Assembly: GCF_001189915.1 (NCBI RefSeq)
Contig: NZ_LFLS01000011.1
Location: forward strand, 62,001 to 126,000
Direction: 5' to 3'
Source of the DNA: Herbaspirillum autotrophicum
GTDB taxonomy: Bacteria; Pseudomonadota; Gammaproteobacteria; Burkholderiales; Burkholderiaceae_D
DNA: 64,000 nt
Shown here: piece by piece, positions 56,101-62,868 of the stretch
Position numbering within the stretch: the stretch's first letter is position 1
How the letters are laid out: every line of letters starts with the position of its first letter
Notes under the pieces: generated by a model
Database searches by the model: none
Told to the model about the DNA's origin: nothing
What the model saw: the letters and a program-made list of their open reading frames with translations, nothing else
Translations under genes and position numbers: made by a program

Positions 56101-56465
56101 ACCGGACATTTTCCTTTGGCCTCGCCCAGCGACAATTGCGGCAGTACCTTGCTGTTGATCTGGATGACCGCCCGGCAGCCCTGAGAAGAAAAATCATTGA
56201 GCAGCGTTTGCTTCGGCCGGCGGCGGTCTGACCATAGCATTTCCGCATTGATCACGCCGCGGCGCAGTGCCGCCTGCTTAGTCTCGATCACGAGCAACAG
56301 CAACGCCTTGTGCCGCAAATAGACAGAACGCCCCTCGCCGATGTAATCCTTGATGCTGGACCAGATCGCCAGCACGCTGGCGGCGACAATCATGACCGAC
56401 AAAGCCAACCCGCCGCCCCACAACAACCAGCGCTGATAGCGTCTGAACAAAGCGATTCTGTGCAT
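53157..56465 (-). CDS. Hybrid sensor histidine kinase with receiver and Hpt domains (RcsC/BvgS-like)
   Basis: A 1102-residue phosphorelay kinase. Two membrane spans (about 13-33 and 335-360) enclose a ~300-residue periplasmic sensor domain; a PAS-like region (about 385-495) leads into HisKA with phospho-acceptor His518 (ATMSHEIRTPLNAIL), HATPase (LLNLLSNAIKFTESG, DSGIGI, GGTGLGLALCKRLIELMGG), an RcsC ABL- or pseudo-receiver-like segment (about 745-840), a receiver domain with Asp928 (VFTDLNMSGMDGYML) and a C-terminal Hpt domain with His1046 (QLHSIKGVFAMIG). All four relay residues are therefore in one protein plus the RcsB-like regulator. Signal unknown. Its leader holds an RcsB-box-like site. 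Confidence 0.93.
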   Translation of the reverse strand: MHRIALFRRYQRWLLWGGGLALSVMIVAASVLAIWSSIKDYIGEGRSVYLRHKALLLLVIETKQAALRRGVINAEMLWSDRRRPKQTLLNDFSSQGCRAVIQINSKVLPQLSLGEAKGKCPVNVYADYLALAGELAYTLSASVQARRMPVSIFFYNLDHTFITIAPPPPNDLVNLAAGEDVSGLIRRLAPDIGNFRDPVIARKFHESRRIIWLPAWDDLFTGEKMFRLVIPAFDEGHAFIVFVSSLGSNALSDVLNDGDYDGNFLILDSQGRQILSVRGDQSVDHDLPRRVLASQSWKKNLQSSDHYYEAGDFTFSEPLSDTGWIFAYTYSWRTILAARWPILLAYGGGSLIMLSVLWGFLWSFDRKVFMPTYRHSQRVFESEELSRTIIATAPVGLSLLSVKGDTLLKNDVMRSYDDEAISLQGKFLNLYWRNLGGAGNRRGNRFIEQDLAITAADGTESHLLVNLVETKYQSEDVLLCSVSNITTRKLLERKLEEARIAADIASQTKSSFLATMSHEIRTPLNAILGNLELLERTELTELQADRLRTVSSSSKALLTIINDILDFSKAESGQMTIENIDFDVLDVIEQVALVFAPLADAKGLGLFYTMPPDMPRHYRGDPARLRQVLLNLLSNAIKFTESGKVTIWASSLAGGSGPPVLTISVSDSGIGITAPQRLALFQPFIQGDTSISRRFGGTGLGLALCKRLIELMGGTIALDVSDAAGSIFTIRLPLQLAGNVQKLHNAFPDFPTVVLLCSAPEWCEFIGEQLRYWGIQVNLISDPAEMPAMALPLLIFGGSRSWSFADENLACDKASWVIDVAEDGPRKAVTRGRRTALSCYCLDGLRNAIALALVPEEGAADAAPGQPTETNAFAIPAVRTLVVEDHKINLALIHDQFATLGYPADLANSGQAALALFEKNQYDMVFTDLNMSGMDGYMLTTSLRRRGTRLPIIAITAHAGPEERQRCKQIGITDVLLKPMSLAQIDQMVRKHCGGGTASFHSPNLSKPVLSKALLQTMRVTNTDSIAMIYRALATNDFAQMQEQLHSIKGVFAMIGETAVVAVCRRMEHLASTADVAALTESVPKFDAMLDEVLCVLEQTAQ

Positions 56466-56565
56466 GTTTTACCGATTCAATAATGCAGCGGTTCTGAACA
56501 AGGCGCCCGGTTGTTTGACAAAAGCGCAATACATCGAAAGAGAATTGTGTATTTCGCCCCGTGTT

Positions 56566-56579
56566 TCAGACCAGTCCTA
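56566..56579. promoter_or_regulatory. RcsB-box-like site upstream of the hybrid kinase gene
   Basis: TCAGACCAGTCCTA, 101 bases upstream of the kinase start (minus) and 86 bases upstream of a small plus-strand gene. It differs from the shared box only at the second position; suggests autoregulation of the phosphorelay. Confidence 0.45.
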
Positions 56580-56664
56580 TTGCTGCAAAGAATATTTCAA
56601 TTTAAATTCGACTCAACGCGAAAGTGTTATCGGCACAAGAATACAAAAAGATAGAAATATTAAG

Positions 56665-56850
56665 ATGAAACAGGATAATTCAACAAAAGCCGCACAGCTT
56701 CTGCTCGGCTATGCACGCCTCTCAAACACTGAAGCCATACATTTCACAAAAGGCATGAATCAGTTCATTTTTGCATCGCCGTCGCAAAAACGACAAATGA
56801 TGGAATGCTGGAAACAGCAAGGACAAGCATTGCCCGACGAACAACGGTGA
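56665..56850 (+). CDS. Small unknown protein (61 residues)
   Basis: ATG at 56665, soluble, charged, without signal peptide (MKQDNSTKAAQLLLGYARL at the start, QKRQMMECWKQQG near the end). It is divergent from the hybrid kinase and has an AT-rich leader, but no strong ribosome-binding site, so it may be real or spurious. Function unknown. Confidence 0.45.
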   Translation: MKQDNSTKAAQLLLGYARLSNTEAIHFTKGMNQFIFASPSQKRQMMECWKQQGQALPDEQR

Positions 56851-56989
56851 TCATCAGGCATAACGGATTTTTACTCAACGACAGAATGATTTTTTCCAAA
56901 TCTGTAAAACATGAGCATGAAACACAACCAATCGACGATTTTATATGAGCGCACTAATAAAATTATCGCCGGCACGCGTACTGTTGTTT

Positions 56990-57343
56990 TCAGATATCGT
57001 GCCCATGGAGAATCCCCAGGTGATCCGTACGGCGCCGCGATTGCATGTTCAAATTTGATTTTTTGCAGCTTTCGGTAAAAGCGAAGTCTCGGGCAACTAT
57101 ATTTTGCAAATCCAGATAAATCAACAAAATGGCGTCTTTTTCAATCATGCCGGGAGAGGTCAGCATGCGCTCATCAAGAATGCGTTTTGCCTGTGCCTCA
57201 TTGCCGTCGCACATATCGACAACAAACGACCATTGACGCTCTTGCGGAGACTGCTGCAGAAACTCCTGCCGGTGACTCAGAAATTTATATAGAAAGCAGA
57301 ACACAATCAAAAGAAAGACCAGGCCGGGAATAGCATTATTCAT
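56990..57343 (-). CDS. Small inner-membrane protein of unknown function
   Basis: A 117-residue protein with one N-terminal membrane span (MNNAIPGLVFLLIVFCFLYKF) and a cytoplasmic part with two probable helices (SFVVDMCDGNEAQAKRILDE, then EKDAILLIYLDLQNIVARDF). ATG at 57341-57343 preceded by AAGGGTG at a suitable distance. No family recognised. It lies between the kinase and the orphan pilin gene, so it may belong to the same regulatory or fimbrial region. Confidence 0.6.
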   Translation of the reverse strand: MNNAIPGLVFLLIVFCFLYKFLSHRQEFLQQSPQERQWSFVVDMCDGNEAQAKRILDERMLTSPGMIEKDAILLIYLDLQNIVARDFAFTESCKKSNLNMQSRRRTDHLGILHGHDI

Positions 57344-57529
57344 TATCAACACCCTTGATTAAACTGACTTGACAGACAACCGGCCTCAGATGCCGATACC
57401 AACAATTTATTTCTGCCGTTAAGTAATTGAACCAGCCGTAGCAACAATGAAATCACGAGGGAAAACCGTATATCAATTTGACATCCCCTGTTTCCAGCTT
57501 GACCGCCAGACCTCGACACCACTGAAATG

Positions 57530-57609
57530 ATTATATTTTTAGCAACCCGCCAAGGAAATCAGCCCGAGCCGCAATTGATGCGCGAATGCATAGGCCCGGT
57601 CCTATTTGC
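57530..57609 (+). repeat. Direct repeat copy 2 of the 80-bp leader segment
   Basis: Begins ATTATATTTTTAGCAAC and ends GCATAGGCCCGGTCCTATTT; homologous to 52994-53073. It lies about 230 bases upstream of the pilin-like gene at 57836 and probably contains its control region. Confidence 0.65.
57591..57604 (+). promoter_or_regulatory. RcsB-box-like site upstream of the orphan pilin gene
   Basis: TAGGCCCGGTCCTA, a close palindrome followed by TTTG, within leader copy 2. Same 14-mer family as the sites at 50966, 53055 and 56566. Confidence 0.55.
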
Positions 57610-57835
57610 GTATGGCGGCACATGAAGCAAGGATGAAAACACTGTTCAAATAACTGATATCGGGAAAGGAGGCACATCGCTTCAGGCAGACACGCATATA
57701 ACTACAGACAACGGCCTCGGGTCAGCGAGGTTTTTCTTTGGTTGAAGTCCGGCATCCAATTTTTAGGCAACACATCACATGCGTGAACAGATCGCGCATT
57801 TACCGCAAGGTGCTCACCCCTGGGAAGGAAAAATA

Positions 57836-58228
57836 ATGACAACTGCAACAACAGCATGGAAGACAATTTCAGCAGGCTTTGCTCTGCTTTCTATCGCAAC
57901 AGCGACAATGGCAAGTCCGGTTGGCGGCATCGCTTACTTTAGCGGGAAGATTGTTGAACCACCGTGCTCAGCGACACTAAACCAGATCGCAACACCCGCG
58001 AACCAGGTGAGTATCAATTGCACCCGACCGAGCGCATTTGCAGTGTCCTTCCAATCCGTTGCGAGGTCAGTAGCAGGCTCCGCTGCAAGTCTGGCAACGC
58101 AGGAAACCAGCAAGCCGGTTCGCTACAGCACTGGAATACGGGAGCAACGTTCGGTCAACATCCCCTCGACTTCTTCGAATGCCCGCAGCAGTCTGCTCTT
58201 GACGACAATCACGATCACCTATCAATGA
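57836..58228 (+). CDS. Short orphan fimbrial (pilin-like) protein
   Basis: A 130-residue exported protein: signal peptide (WKTISAGFALLSIATATMA), mature start SPVGGIAYFSGKIVEPPCSA with the first pilin Cys, a second Cys (VSINCTRP), and the terminal strand LLLTTITITYQ with the penultimate Tyr typical of chaperone-bound pilins. The mature length (~105) is well below the usual ~150, so the middle is missing; it may be an anchor/terminator-type subunit or a reduced pilin. ATG at 57836 follows AAGGAAAAATA. Divergent from neighbours; a candidate client of the chaperone-usher system 7 kb away. Confidence 0.75.
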   Translation: MTTATTAWKTISAGFALLSIATATMASPVGGIAYFSGKIVEPPCSATLNQIATPANQVSINCTRPSAFAVSFQSVARSVAGSAASLATQETSKPVRYSTGIREQRSVNIPSTSSNARSSLLLTTITITYQ

Positions 58229-58553
58229 TGCTGCAATTAAAACGACAGGACGCCTACGGGGGGGCGAAGACATCCTGCCGCCAGTCTGAAAAGTTATCAG
58301 CCGATGCAGACTGGAGATGCCATTCTACGAAGCGGGGATGACGGGAGCCATCAGACCAGTCTGAAAACGATGACATTATTGCAAACCGGGCTGGCAGTAC
58401 CCCGGTGCTTGCAGAACCGCCGTGTCTGATGGATCCCTTGTCGGGCGAACGCCGCACGCGATCATCAGTGCCTTCACATCCGGGGACGCGCAGATCTGCA
58501 CGAATACGCCAATGGCAAATCATCACTTCGAAGCAAGTGGGATCAGTAAACGG
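58229..58553. other. Non-coding stretch after the orphan pilin gene
   Basis: Moderately GC-rich, with short frames on both strands but no supported gene. It leads to the terminator at 58554, so it may be the 3' untranslated region of the pilin transcript or hold an undetected gene remnant. Confidence 0.3.
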
Positions 58554-58592
58554 AAAAACGGCTCGGATACTGAGTATCTGAGCCGTTTTTTA
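58554..58592 (+). terminator. Intrinsic terminator downstream of the orphan pilin gene
   Basis: AAACGGCTC (58556-58564) pairs with GAGCCGTTT (58580-58588), with an inner ATAC/GTAT pair, followed by a TTTTTT run ending the stem. Confidence 0.85.
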
Positions 58593-58777
58593 CAAAGCTG
58601 AACCGGCTATCGATCAGAAAGGCAGTGCACATAAGAACGACCACATCTCCAGCCAACCTTTTCTAACCGATTGAATTTAATTGGTTTTTTTAAAAATCAA
58701 AAACTCCACAGCCGTTTTCTGTAAAGTTACTGAGCATTTTCAGCCATTTTTTCGATGCTTCTGCCATCTGGCCAAAA

Positions 58778-58805
58778 AAACTGTAAAGCAGGATCTTTAC
58801 AGTTT
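58778..58805. repeat. Inverted repeat with 11-bp perfect arms
   Basis: AAACTGTAAAG, loop CAGGAT, CTTTACAGTTT. CTGTAAAG occurs a third time at 58720 as a direct copy. Could be a terminator-like hairpin or a protein-binding site; function not assigned. Confidence 0.6.
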
Positions 58806-59201
58806 CGTCAAGAAAACGGCGGTGCAATTACTTATGCCGCGAACGCGAAAAAATAGCTTAACACTCGACGAACCGTTTCTCTTTCGCAAATCCACTCCTG
58901 TTTTTGCCGATATTCAAATTTCGCTACGCCATTTCCGAAAGCGGCAGTATCCGGTTCGATAAGTTACAAGCCAACTCTCTATTTTCTTGAGCTTGCTCAT
59001 TTCAAAAATCACCAAAATAATATTTCCATATTACTGTTAGGCTTAAAAGTCATTTTCAACTTTAGCTCGGCTCGACCCTTAATTGTGGAAACGAATTGAT
59101 AATGACGCCAATTTTGTTGACGAGTAAGTTACTTATCTATATGATTTCACTTACCACTCATGCCTTGTGTCGTCATTAGGTTGGCCTCGCTTGGGAAGGA
59201 G

Positions 59202-59226
59202 AAGCCGCTCTTCGGGGCGGCTTTTT
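59202..59226 (+). terminator. Isolated intrinsic terminator
   Basis: AAGCCGC, loop, GCGGCTT followed by TTTT. No plus-strand gene ends immediately before it, so it may close a small RNA or a lost gene. Confidence 0.65.
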
Positions 59227-59370
59227 CACATCTAGAGAGTATTTGTGCCAGAAGAAACAACAACATTCGCACAGCGGTCTACATCAATGGCTACAACCTG
59301 CACTACCTAAACATGTAAACAATCTCTGCAACCCATTCATCTAGGGACCAACAATCAATCCAACATTTAA

Positions 59371-59414
59371 AAACGTAAACAAATAGCTCTTATAAAGGCT
59401 ATTTGTTTACGTTT
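59371..59414. repeat. Long hairpin with 17-bp perfect arms
   Basis: AAACGTAAACAAATAGC (59371-59387), 10-base loop, GCTATTTGTTTACGTTT (59398-59414). Pairing continues outward through TTTAA/TTAAA with one bulged A. AAACATGTAAAC occurs about 60 bases to the left. Too long for a common terminator; may be a recombination or transposon-end structure. Confidence 0.7.
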
Positions 59415-59574
59415 TAAAGAAAAGACCATATTGAGAATAGGTCTCATTTTTAGACGACTCTCGAAACTCCTACTCGATGCCGCATATGCGAAAAAATAAT
59501 GTAACACACTGAAAAGTTCATCCGATACGAATTCACTCTCATTTTTATGAGCATTCAGTAAATCTTGTGCTTCT

Positions 59575-59870
59575 GGACGCTTAGGTCTCTCGCGCAACAC
59601 CGTTAGACGTTATATACGCTAGGACACCATCGAACCTGTCTATGCAGATAGGAAATCGGTGAGTGCTCTCGACAAATATGCGTTCAAGTTATCTACTGGC
59701 TTAAAACGGAATCCGCCAAATATCGGAAGCAAAAACGCAGCGTGAAGCAGATGTATTTAGACCTGCGCGTATTGGGGTATGACGGGTCGCGCGACCGCGT
59801 TGCGGCGTTCGCTAGACAGTAGAAAGTGGATCAAATGGCGCGGGTCAATTCTGCGAGCAAAGGAACATGA
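59575..59870 (+). pseudogene. Remnant of an IS21-family transposase (IstA)
   Basis: The plus strand reads LGLSRNTVRRYIR, a stop, DTIEPVYADRKSVSALDKYA, then after a frameshift near 59694 WLKTESAKYRKQKRSVKQMY and LDLRVLGYDGSRDRVAAFARQ, a stop, KVDQMARVNSASKGT. This is the N-terminal helix-turn-helix and the following part of IstA (typical sequence LGLSRNTVRRYLR ... LSAWLKTEAGKSRKQKR ... RVAAFARAW). Two stop codons and at least one frameshift show it is dead, and the catalytic DDE part and istB are missing. It ends about 30 bases before the stop of the VanA-like gene. Confidence 0.8.
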
Positions 59871-59897
59871 TCACTCCAAAAGGGTATGCATAGCGAT

Positions 59898-60935
59898 TCA
59901 CGCAGAATCGCTAGCTTCGTCTTTGATCAGTGCTTCGAGTACCCTTCGGGCGCGTATTGCTCCCGCATCGCCAGCAAGGAGAACGGGCTTAAGCTCCCAA
60001 AACGATTGGTCTTCCATATTCTCTTGCTGTGCCTCTAGCATCGGGAGATCCTCTAGTTCGAAAGGCTTTCGAATGTTCGCGATTGCCGTGTTCGCTCGCT
60101 CGTAGCCCGCGTCCCCCATAGATTTCGGAAATCCAAAGCCGAACCAATAATGCGTCGCAGTTTCCGTTTCGGGGGTGAAGAAATGCGCAATATAAGTCGA
60201 GTTGCCCGTTCGAGGCGCATCTCCCGATGGTACTGCCCCGACCGAGAGAAGCATATTGGCCGGCGCATCCCACCGAACATCCATCCAACGACTCACTGGA
60301 GTTCCCTTTGGAATACGCCAAGCCTCTTCAAGAAAATCAGGAAGCACTTCGTCTTTGGTCAATCGGCGAGACCAGACCGTATTTCCCTCTTGGGACACTT
60401 CGCTCACGGCATTTCTGACCGCAGAAGACCCAAGCGTGCTTTTGTGCATGAATTCGATATGGCTGAGATCCATGATGTTGTCCGTTTCCAGCACATAATT
60501 CGCCCGCGCGTGCAGATAGTCTTTCGCAACAATTGACGTCTTCGGATCGAGAAAGCTGAAATCCGGAATCGCATCGGAAATAGGCTCGTTATTACCCATC
60601 CATATCCACAAAGCACTGTAACGCTCCACTAATGAATATTTGCGCACGCTTGCACCCTTGGGTATATGTCCATTTCCATGTGGATTCCCAACGCATTGAC
60701 CTTTAGCGTTGAATCGAAGTCCGTGGTACCCGCATTCGATTTCTCCATCACGCAAGCAACCGAGCGAAAGCGGCGCAAATCGATGTGGACATCTATCCTG
60801 TAACGCGACGGGGTCGCCGTTCTCATCACGATACATCACGATTTTTTTATCGAGCAAACGCCTGGAAAGCATGGAGTCATTTTTTAACTCATGATCCCAA
60901 GCCGCCACATACCATGCGTTGTATAGGAATGTCAT
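59898..60935 (-). CDS. Rieske non-heme iron oxygenase, VanA-like aromatic O-demethylase oxygenase subunit
   Basis: A 345-residue oxygenase alpha subunit. The Rieske [2Fe-2S] ligands are Cys49, His51, Cys68 and His71 (CPHRFAPLSLG, CGYHGLRF). The catalytic iron motif is DNIMDLSHIEFMH, giving His159 and His164 with the bridging Asp156 nearby. The N-terminus FLYNAWYVAAWDHEL is characteristic of the vanillate O-demethylase group, which cleave methyl ethers or hydroxylate substituted benzoates. The VanB-like reductase is adjacent upstream. The true substrate could be vanillate, syringate or another aromatic acid. GC content is lower than in the fimbrial and T6SS genes. Confidence 0.88.
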   Translation of the reverse strand: MTFLYNAWYVAAWDHELKNDSMLSRRLLDKKIVMYRDENGDPVALQDRCPHRFAPLSLGCLRDGEIECGYHGLRFNAKGQCVGNPHGNGHIPKGASVRKYSLVERYSALWIWMGNNEPISDAIPDFSFLDPKTSIVAKDYLHARANYVLETDNIMDLSHIEFMHKSTLGSSAVRNAVSEVSQEGNTVWSRRLTKDEVLPDFLEEAWRIPKGTPVSRWMDVRWDAPANMLLSVGAVPSGDAPRTGNSTYIAHFFTPETETATHYWFGFGFPKSMGDAGYERANTAIANIRKPFELEDLPMLEAQQENMEDQSFWELKPVLLAGDAGAIRARRVLEALIKDEASDSA

Positions 60936-60999
60936 ATTTGTCTCTTTCTAATATTTTTCTGCATATACAGCACTACCATGGAGGTCCACTTGGAGCCAT

Positions 61000-61968
61000 T
61001 TACAAGTCGAGCGTCAGGGTCAGCGATTTCGATCGAGAACAACAAGGCGTCAAGCAGTTGTTTAGACGCTTCTCATCGTCAGTCAGATAGACATCCCGAT
61101 GATCCGGCTCACCACTCAACACGGTCGTCAAGCATGTGCCGCAAACACCCTGTTCACATGAAACAGGAACATCGACACCAATCGAAGCGAGTGCATCAAT
61201 AATGGTTTCCCGTTCATTCACGACGACGCTAAGCTCGGAGCGTGCCAATTTGACTGTGAACGTCCTAACTGTGGTATCAGTTGTCAGAACTGGATCGATA
61301 TGAAAGTGCTCACGATGTAGCCTGCTCTTGTCAACCCCGCAAGACGCAGCCGCTTTCAACACGTGCTCAATGAATCCAAACGGTCCGCATATGTAGAAGT
61401 TACTGCGCTCTGGAAGAGTGCGATGAAACAACGCTTCGGCGTCGAACTTGGACAATCCAAGTTCGTCACTGACATAAAGGTTTGTCGCCTCGAGTATAGG
61501 CCCTGAAAAAATCCGCTCCTTAAACGCAACTGCGGCTCGCGTGCGGACACAGTAATGAAGATCGAATGGCATTGCTTCGCAGACAAGCTGCTCCGCCATT
61601 GACAATAGAGGGGTTATGCCGATGCCGCCCGCAATCAACACGCTGTGGCTGCGGTCTTCGGCCAGTGGAAACCGATTTCGTGGCTTACTTACATCAAGAA
61701 TGGCCCCCTCACTCAATTCATGAAGCGCTCGAGATCCACCTCGTGAAGCCGTCTCAAGTTGAACCCCAAGAAGATAACGGTCCCTCTCACTCGGCGAGTT
61801 ACATAGCGAATATTGGCGAACGATGTTTTCACCGAGGCGAACGTCAATATGAGCCCCGGCCGAAAACGGGGCCAGCAAAGATGCATCGCGCGCAACCAAT
61901 TCAATTTCCAGGATCCGCTCGGCAACGAGACGCTTTCGCCGAACAATGACCTGCTGCTCAAAACTCAT
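61000..61968 (-). CDS. VanB-like oxygenase reductase (FMN, NAD and plant-type [2Fe-2S] domains)
   Basis: A 322-residue phthalate-dioxygenase-reductase type protein: N-terminal FAD/FMN-binding barrel (HIDVRLGENIVRQYSLCNSPSERDRYLLGVQ), NAD-binding part (HSVLIAGGIGITPLLSMAEQL, FYICGPFGFIEHVL), C-terminal ferredoxin domain with the four cysteines of CEQGVCGTC ... NNCLTPCCS. It passes electrons to the VanA-like oxygenase 64 bases downstream. ATG at 61966-61968 preceded by AGAGGA. Confidence 0.9.
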   Translation of the reverse strand: MSFEQQVIVRRKRLVAERILEIELVARDASLLAPFSAGAHIDVRLGENIVRQYSLCNSPSERDRYLLGVQLETASRGGSRALHELSEGAILDVSKPRNRFPLAEDRSHSVLIAGGIGITPLLSMAEQLVCEAMPFDLHYCVRTRAAVAFKERIFSGPILEATNLYVSDELGLSKFDAEALFHRTLPERSNFYICGPFGFIEHVLKAAASCGVDKSRLHREHFHIDPVLTTDTTVRTFTVKLARSELSVVVNERETIIDALASIGVDVPVSCEQGVCGTCLTTVLSGEPDHRDVYLTDDEKRLNNCLTPCCSRSKSLTLTLDL

Positions 61969-62082
61969 TACCAATCCTCTCTACTCCACGATTGCAACAG
62001 TGCGCATCCACCCGGCCGATGTCGCTTTGATCCTAACCAGAAAACAGGTGACGGTGAATTCCTTGTCGAGCAAGTTCTCCTG

Positions 62083-62868
62083 CTATTCCAAAATGGCTAC
62101 TGCTCGAGTCCAACCAGCGGAAGCTCGCTTAATTTTTACGGGGAAACAACTGACTGTGAACCCTGTAGAGGGGAGCGCCTCAAGATTGTGCAGCTTCTCC
62201 AAATGACAATAGGCGATTTCCCTGCCAGCCTTGTGTCCCTCCCAGATCAGTCCGTTATCACCAGTCTTGTCGACCTTTTCCTTTGTATAGATGAAAGGAG
62301 CGTCCCAACTCCATGCGTCAGTTCCCGTTATGTGGACACCGCGTTCAAGCAAATAGAGTGTCGCTTCCCGGCCCATTCCGCAGCCCTTGTCTACATATTC
62401 GTCTCGTCCGTACGCCGCGCCTGCGGCCGTGTTGACCAACACAATCGTTCCCTCACTAAGAGTCACACTGATGCGCCTGAGTTCGGCGTCAACATCATCC
62501 ACCGTCACCACGTATCCATCTGGGAAGTGGCGAAAATCCAGCTTGATACCTGGGGCGAAGCACCATTCCAGCGGCACTTGGTCAATCGTCCAGGCTGGCT
62601 CGCCACCCGGTTTGCGACGATGATTCATGGTCGGATGAAAATGATAAGGGGCATCGAGGTGTGTCCCATTATGCGTAGTCAGTTGAACTCGCTCGATCGC
62701 CCACCCCTTACCGTCCGGCAAGTCGCCAGGTTGGAGATCGGGGAAAAAGGTTTGGATACGTCCGACAGACATATCATGATCGATATACTGGATCGTCGGC
62801 CGGGCTAGCTCAGGGTCACTTTTCACATCGTTCTCAAGAGGCATAGAAATATCGATGAACTTAGGCAT
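62083..62868 (-). CDS. Cyclase-family (kynurenine formamidase-like) metal-dependent hydrolase
   Basis: A 261-residue protein of the Cyclase family (Pfam 'Putative cyclase'). The metal-binding signature THNGTHLDAPYHF (His66, His70, Asp72, His76) is intact, as are the N-terminal IDISMPLENDV and LLERGVHITGTDAWSWD. Members hydrolyse formamides, isatin or similar ring-derived substrates, or act in aromatic degradation. ATG at 62866-62868 follows TGGAG and overlaps the end of the upstream gene by eight bases, so they are translationally linked. Substrate not determined. Confidence 0.85.
   Translation of the reverse strand: MPKFIDISMPLENDVKSDPELARPTIQYIDHDMSVGRIQTFFPDLQPGDLPDGKGWAIERVQLTTHNGTHLDAPYHFHPTMNHRRKPGGEPAWTIDQVPLEWCFAPGIKLDFRHFPDGYVVTVDDVDAELRRISVTLSEGTIVLVNTAAGAAYGRDEYVDKGCGMGREATLYLLERGVHITGTDAWSWDAPFIYTKEKVDKTGDNGLIWEGHKAGREIAYCHLEKLHNLEALPSTGFTVSCFPVKIKRASAGWTRAVAILE

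Larger units (their letters stand above)
58593..59574. other. AT-rich boundary region with hairpins, no supported gene
   Basis: Nearly 1 kb, visibly lower in G+C than the rest of the window. Short frames (58681-58962 plus, 59367-59600 minus) lack ribosome-binding sites and family features. It contains the inverted repeats at 58778 and 59371 and a terminator at 59202, and ends at an IS21-type transposase remnant. It looks like the junction of an acquired segment. Confidence 0.5.

Noticed and set aside
58681-58962. 93-codon plus-strand frame with a basic internal segment (MPRTRKNSLTL)
   Set aside because: Briefly considered as a transposase leader, but there is no ribosome-binding site and it runs through the inverted repeats.
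59367-59600. 77-codon minus-strand frame in the AT-rich boundary
   Set aside because: Its first part is antisense to the IstA remnant and its end lies in the hairpin arm; no family character.
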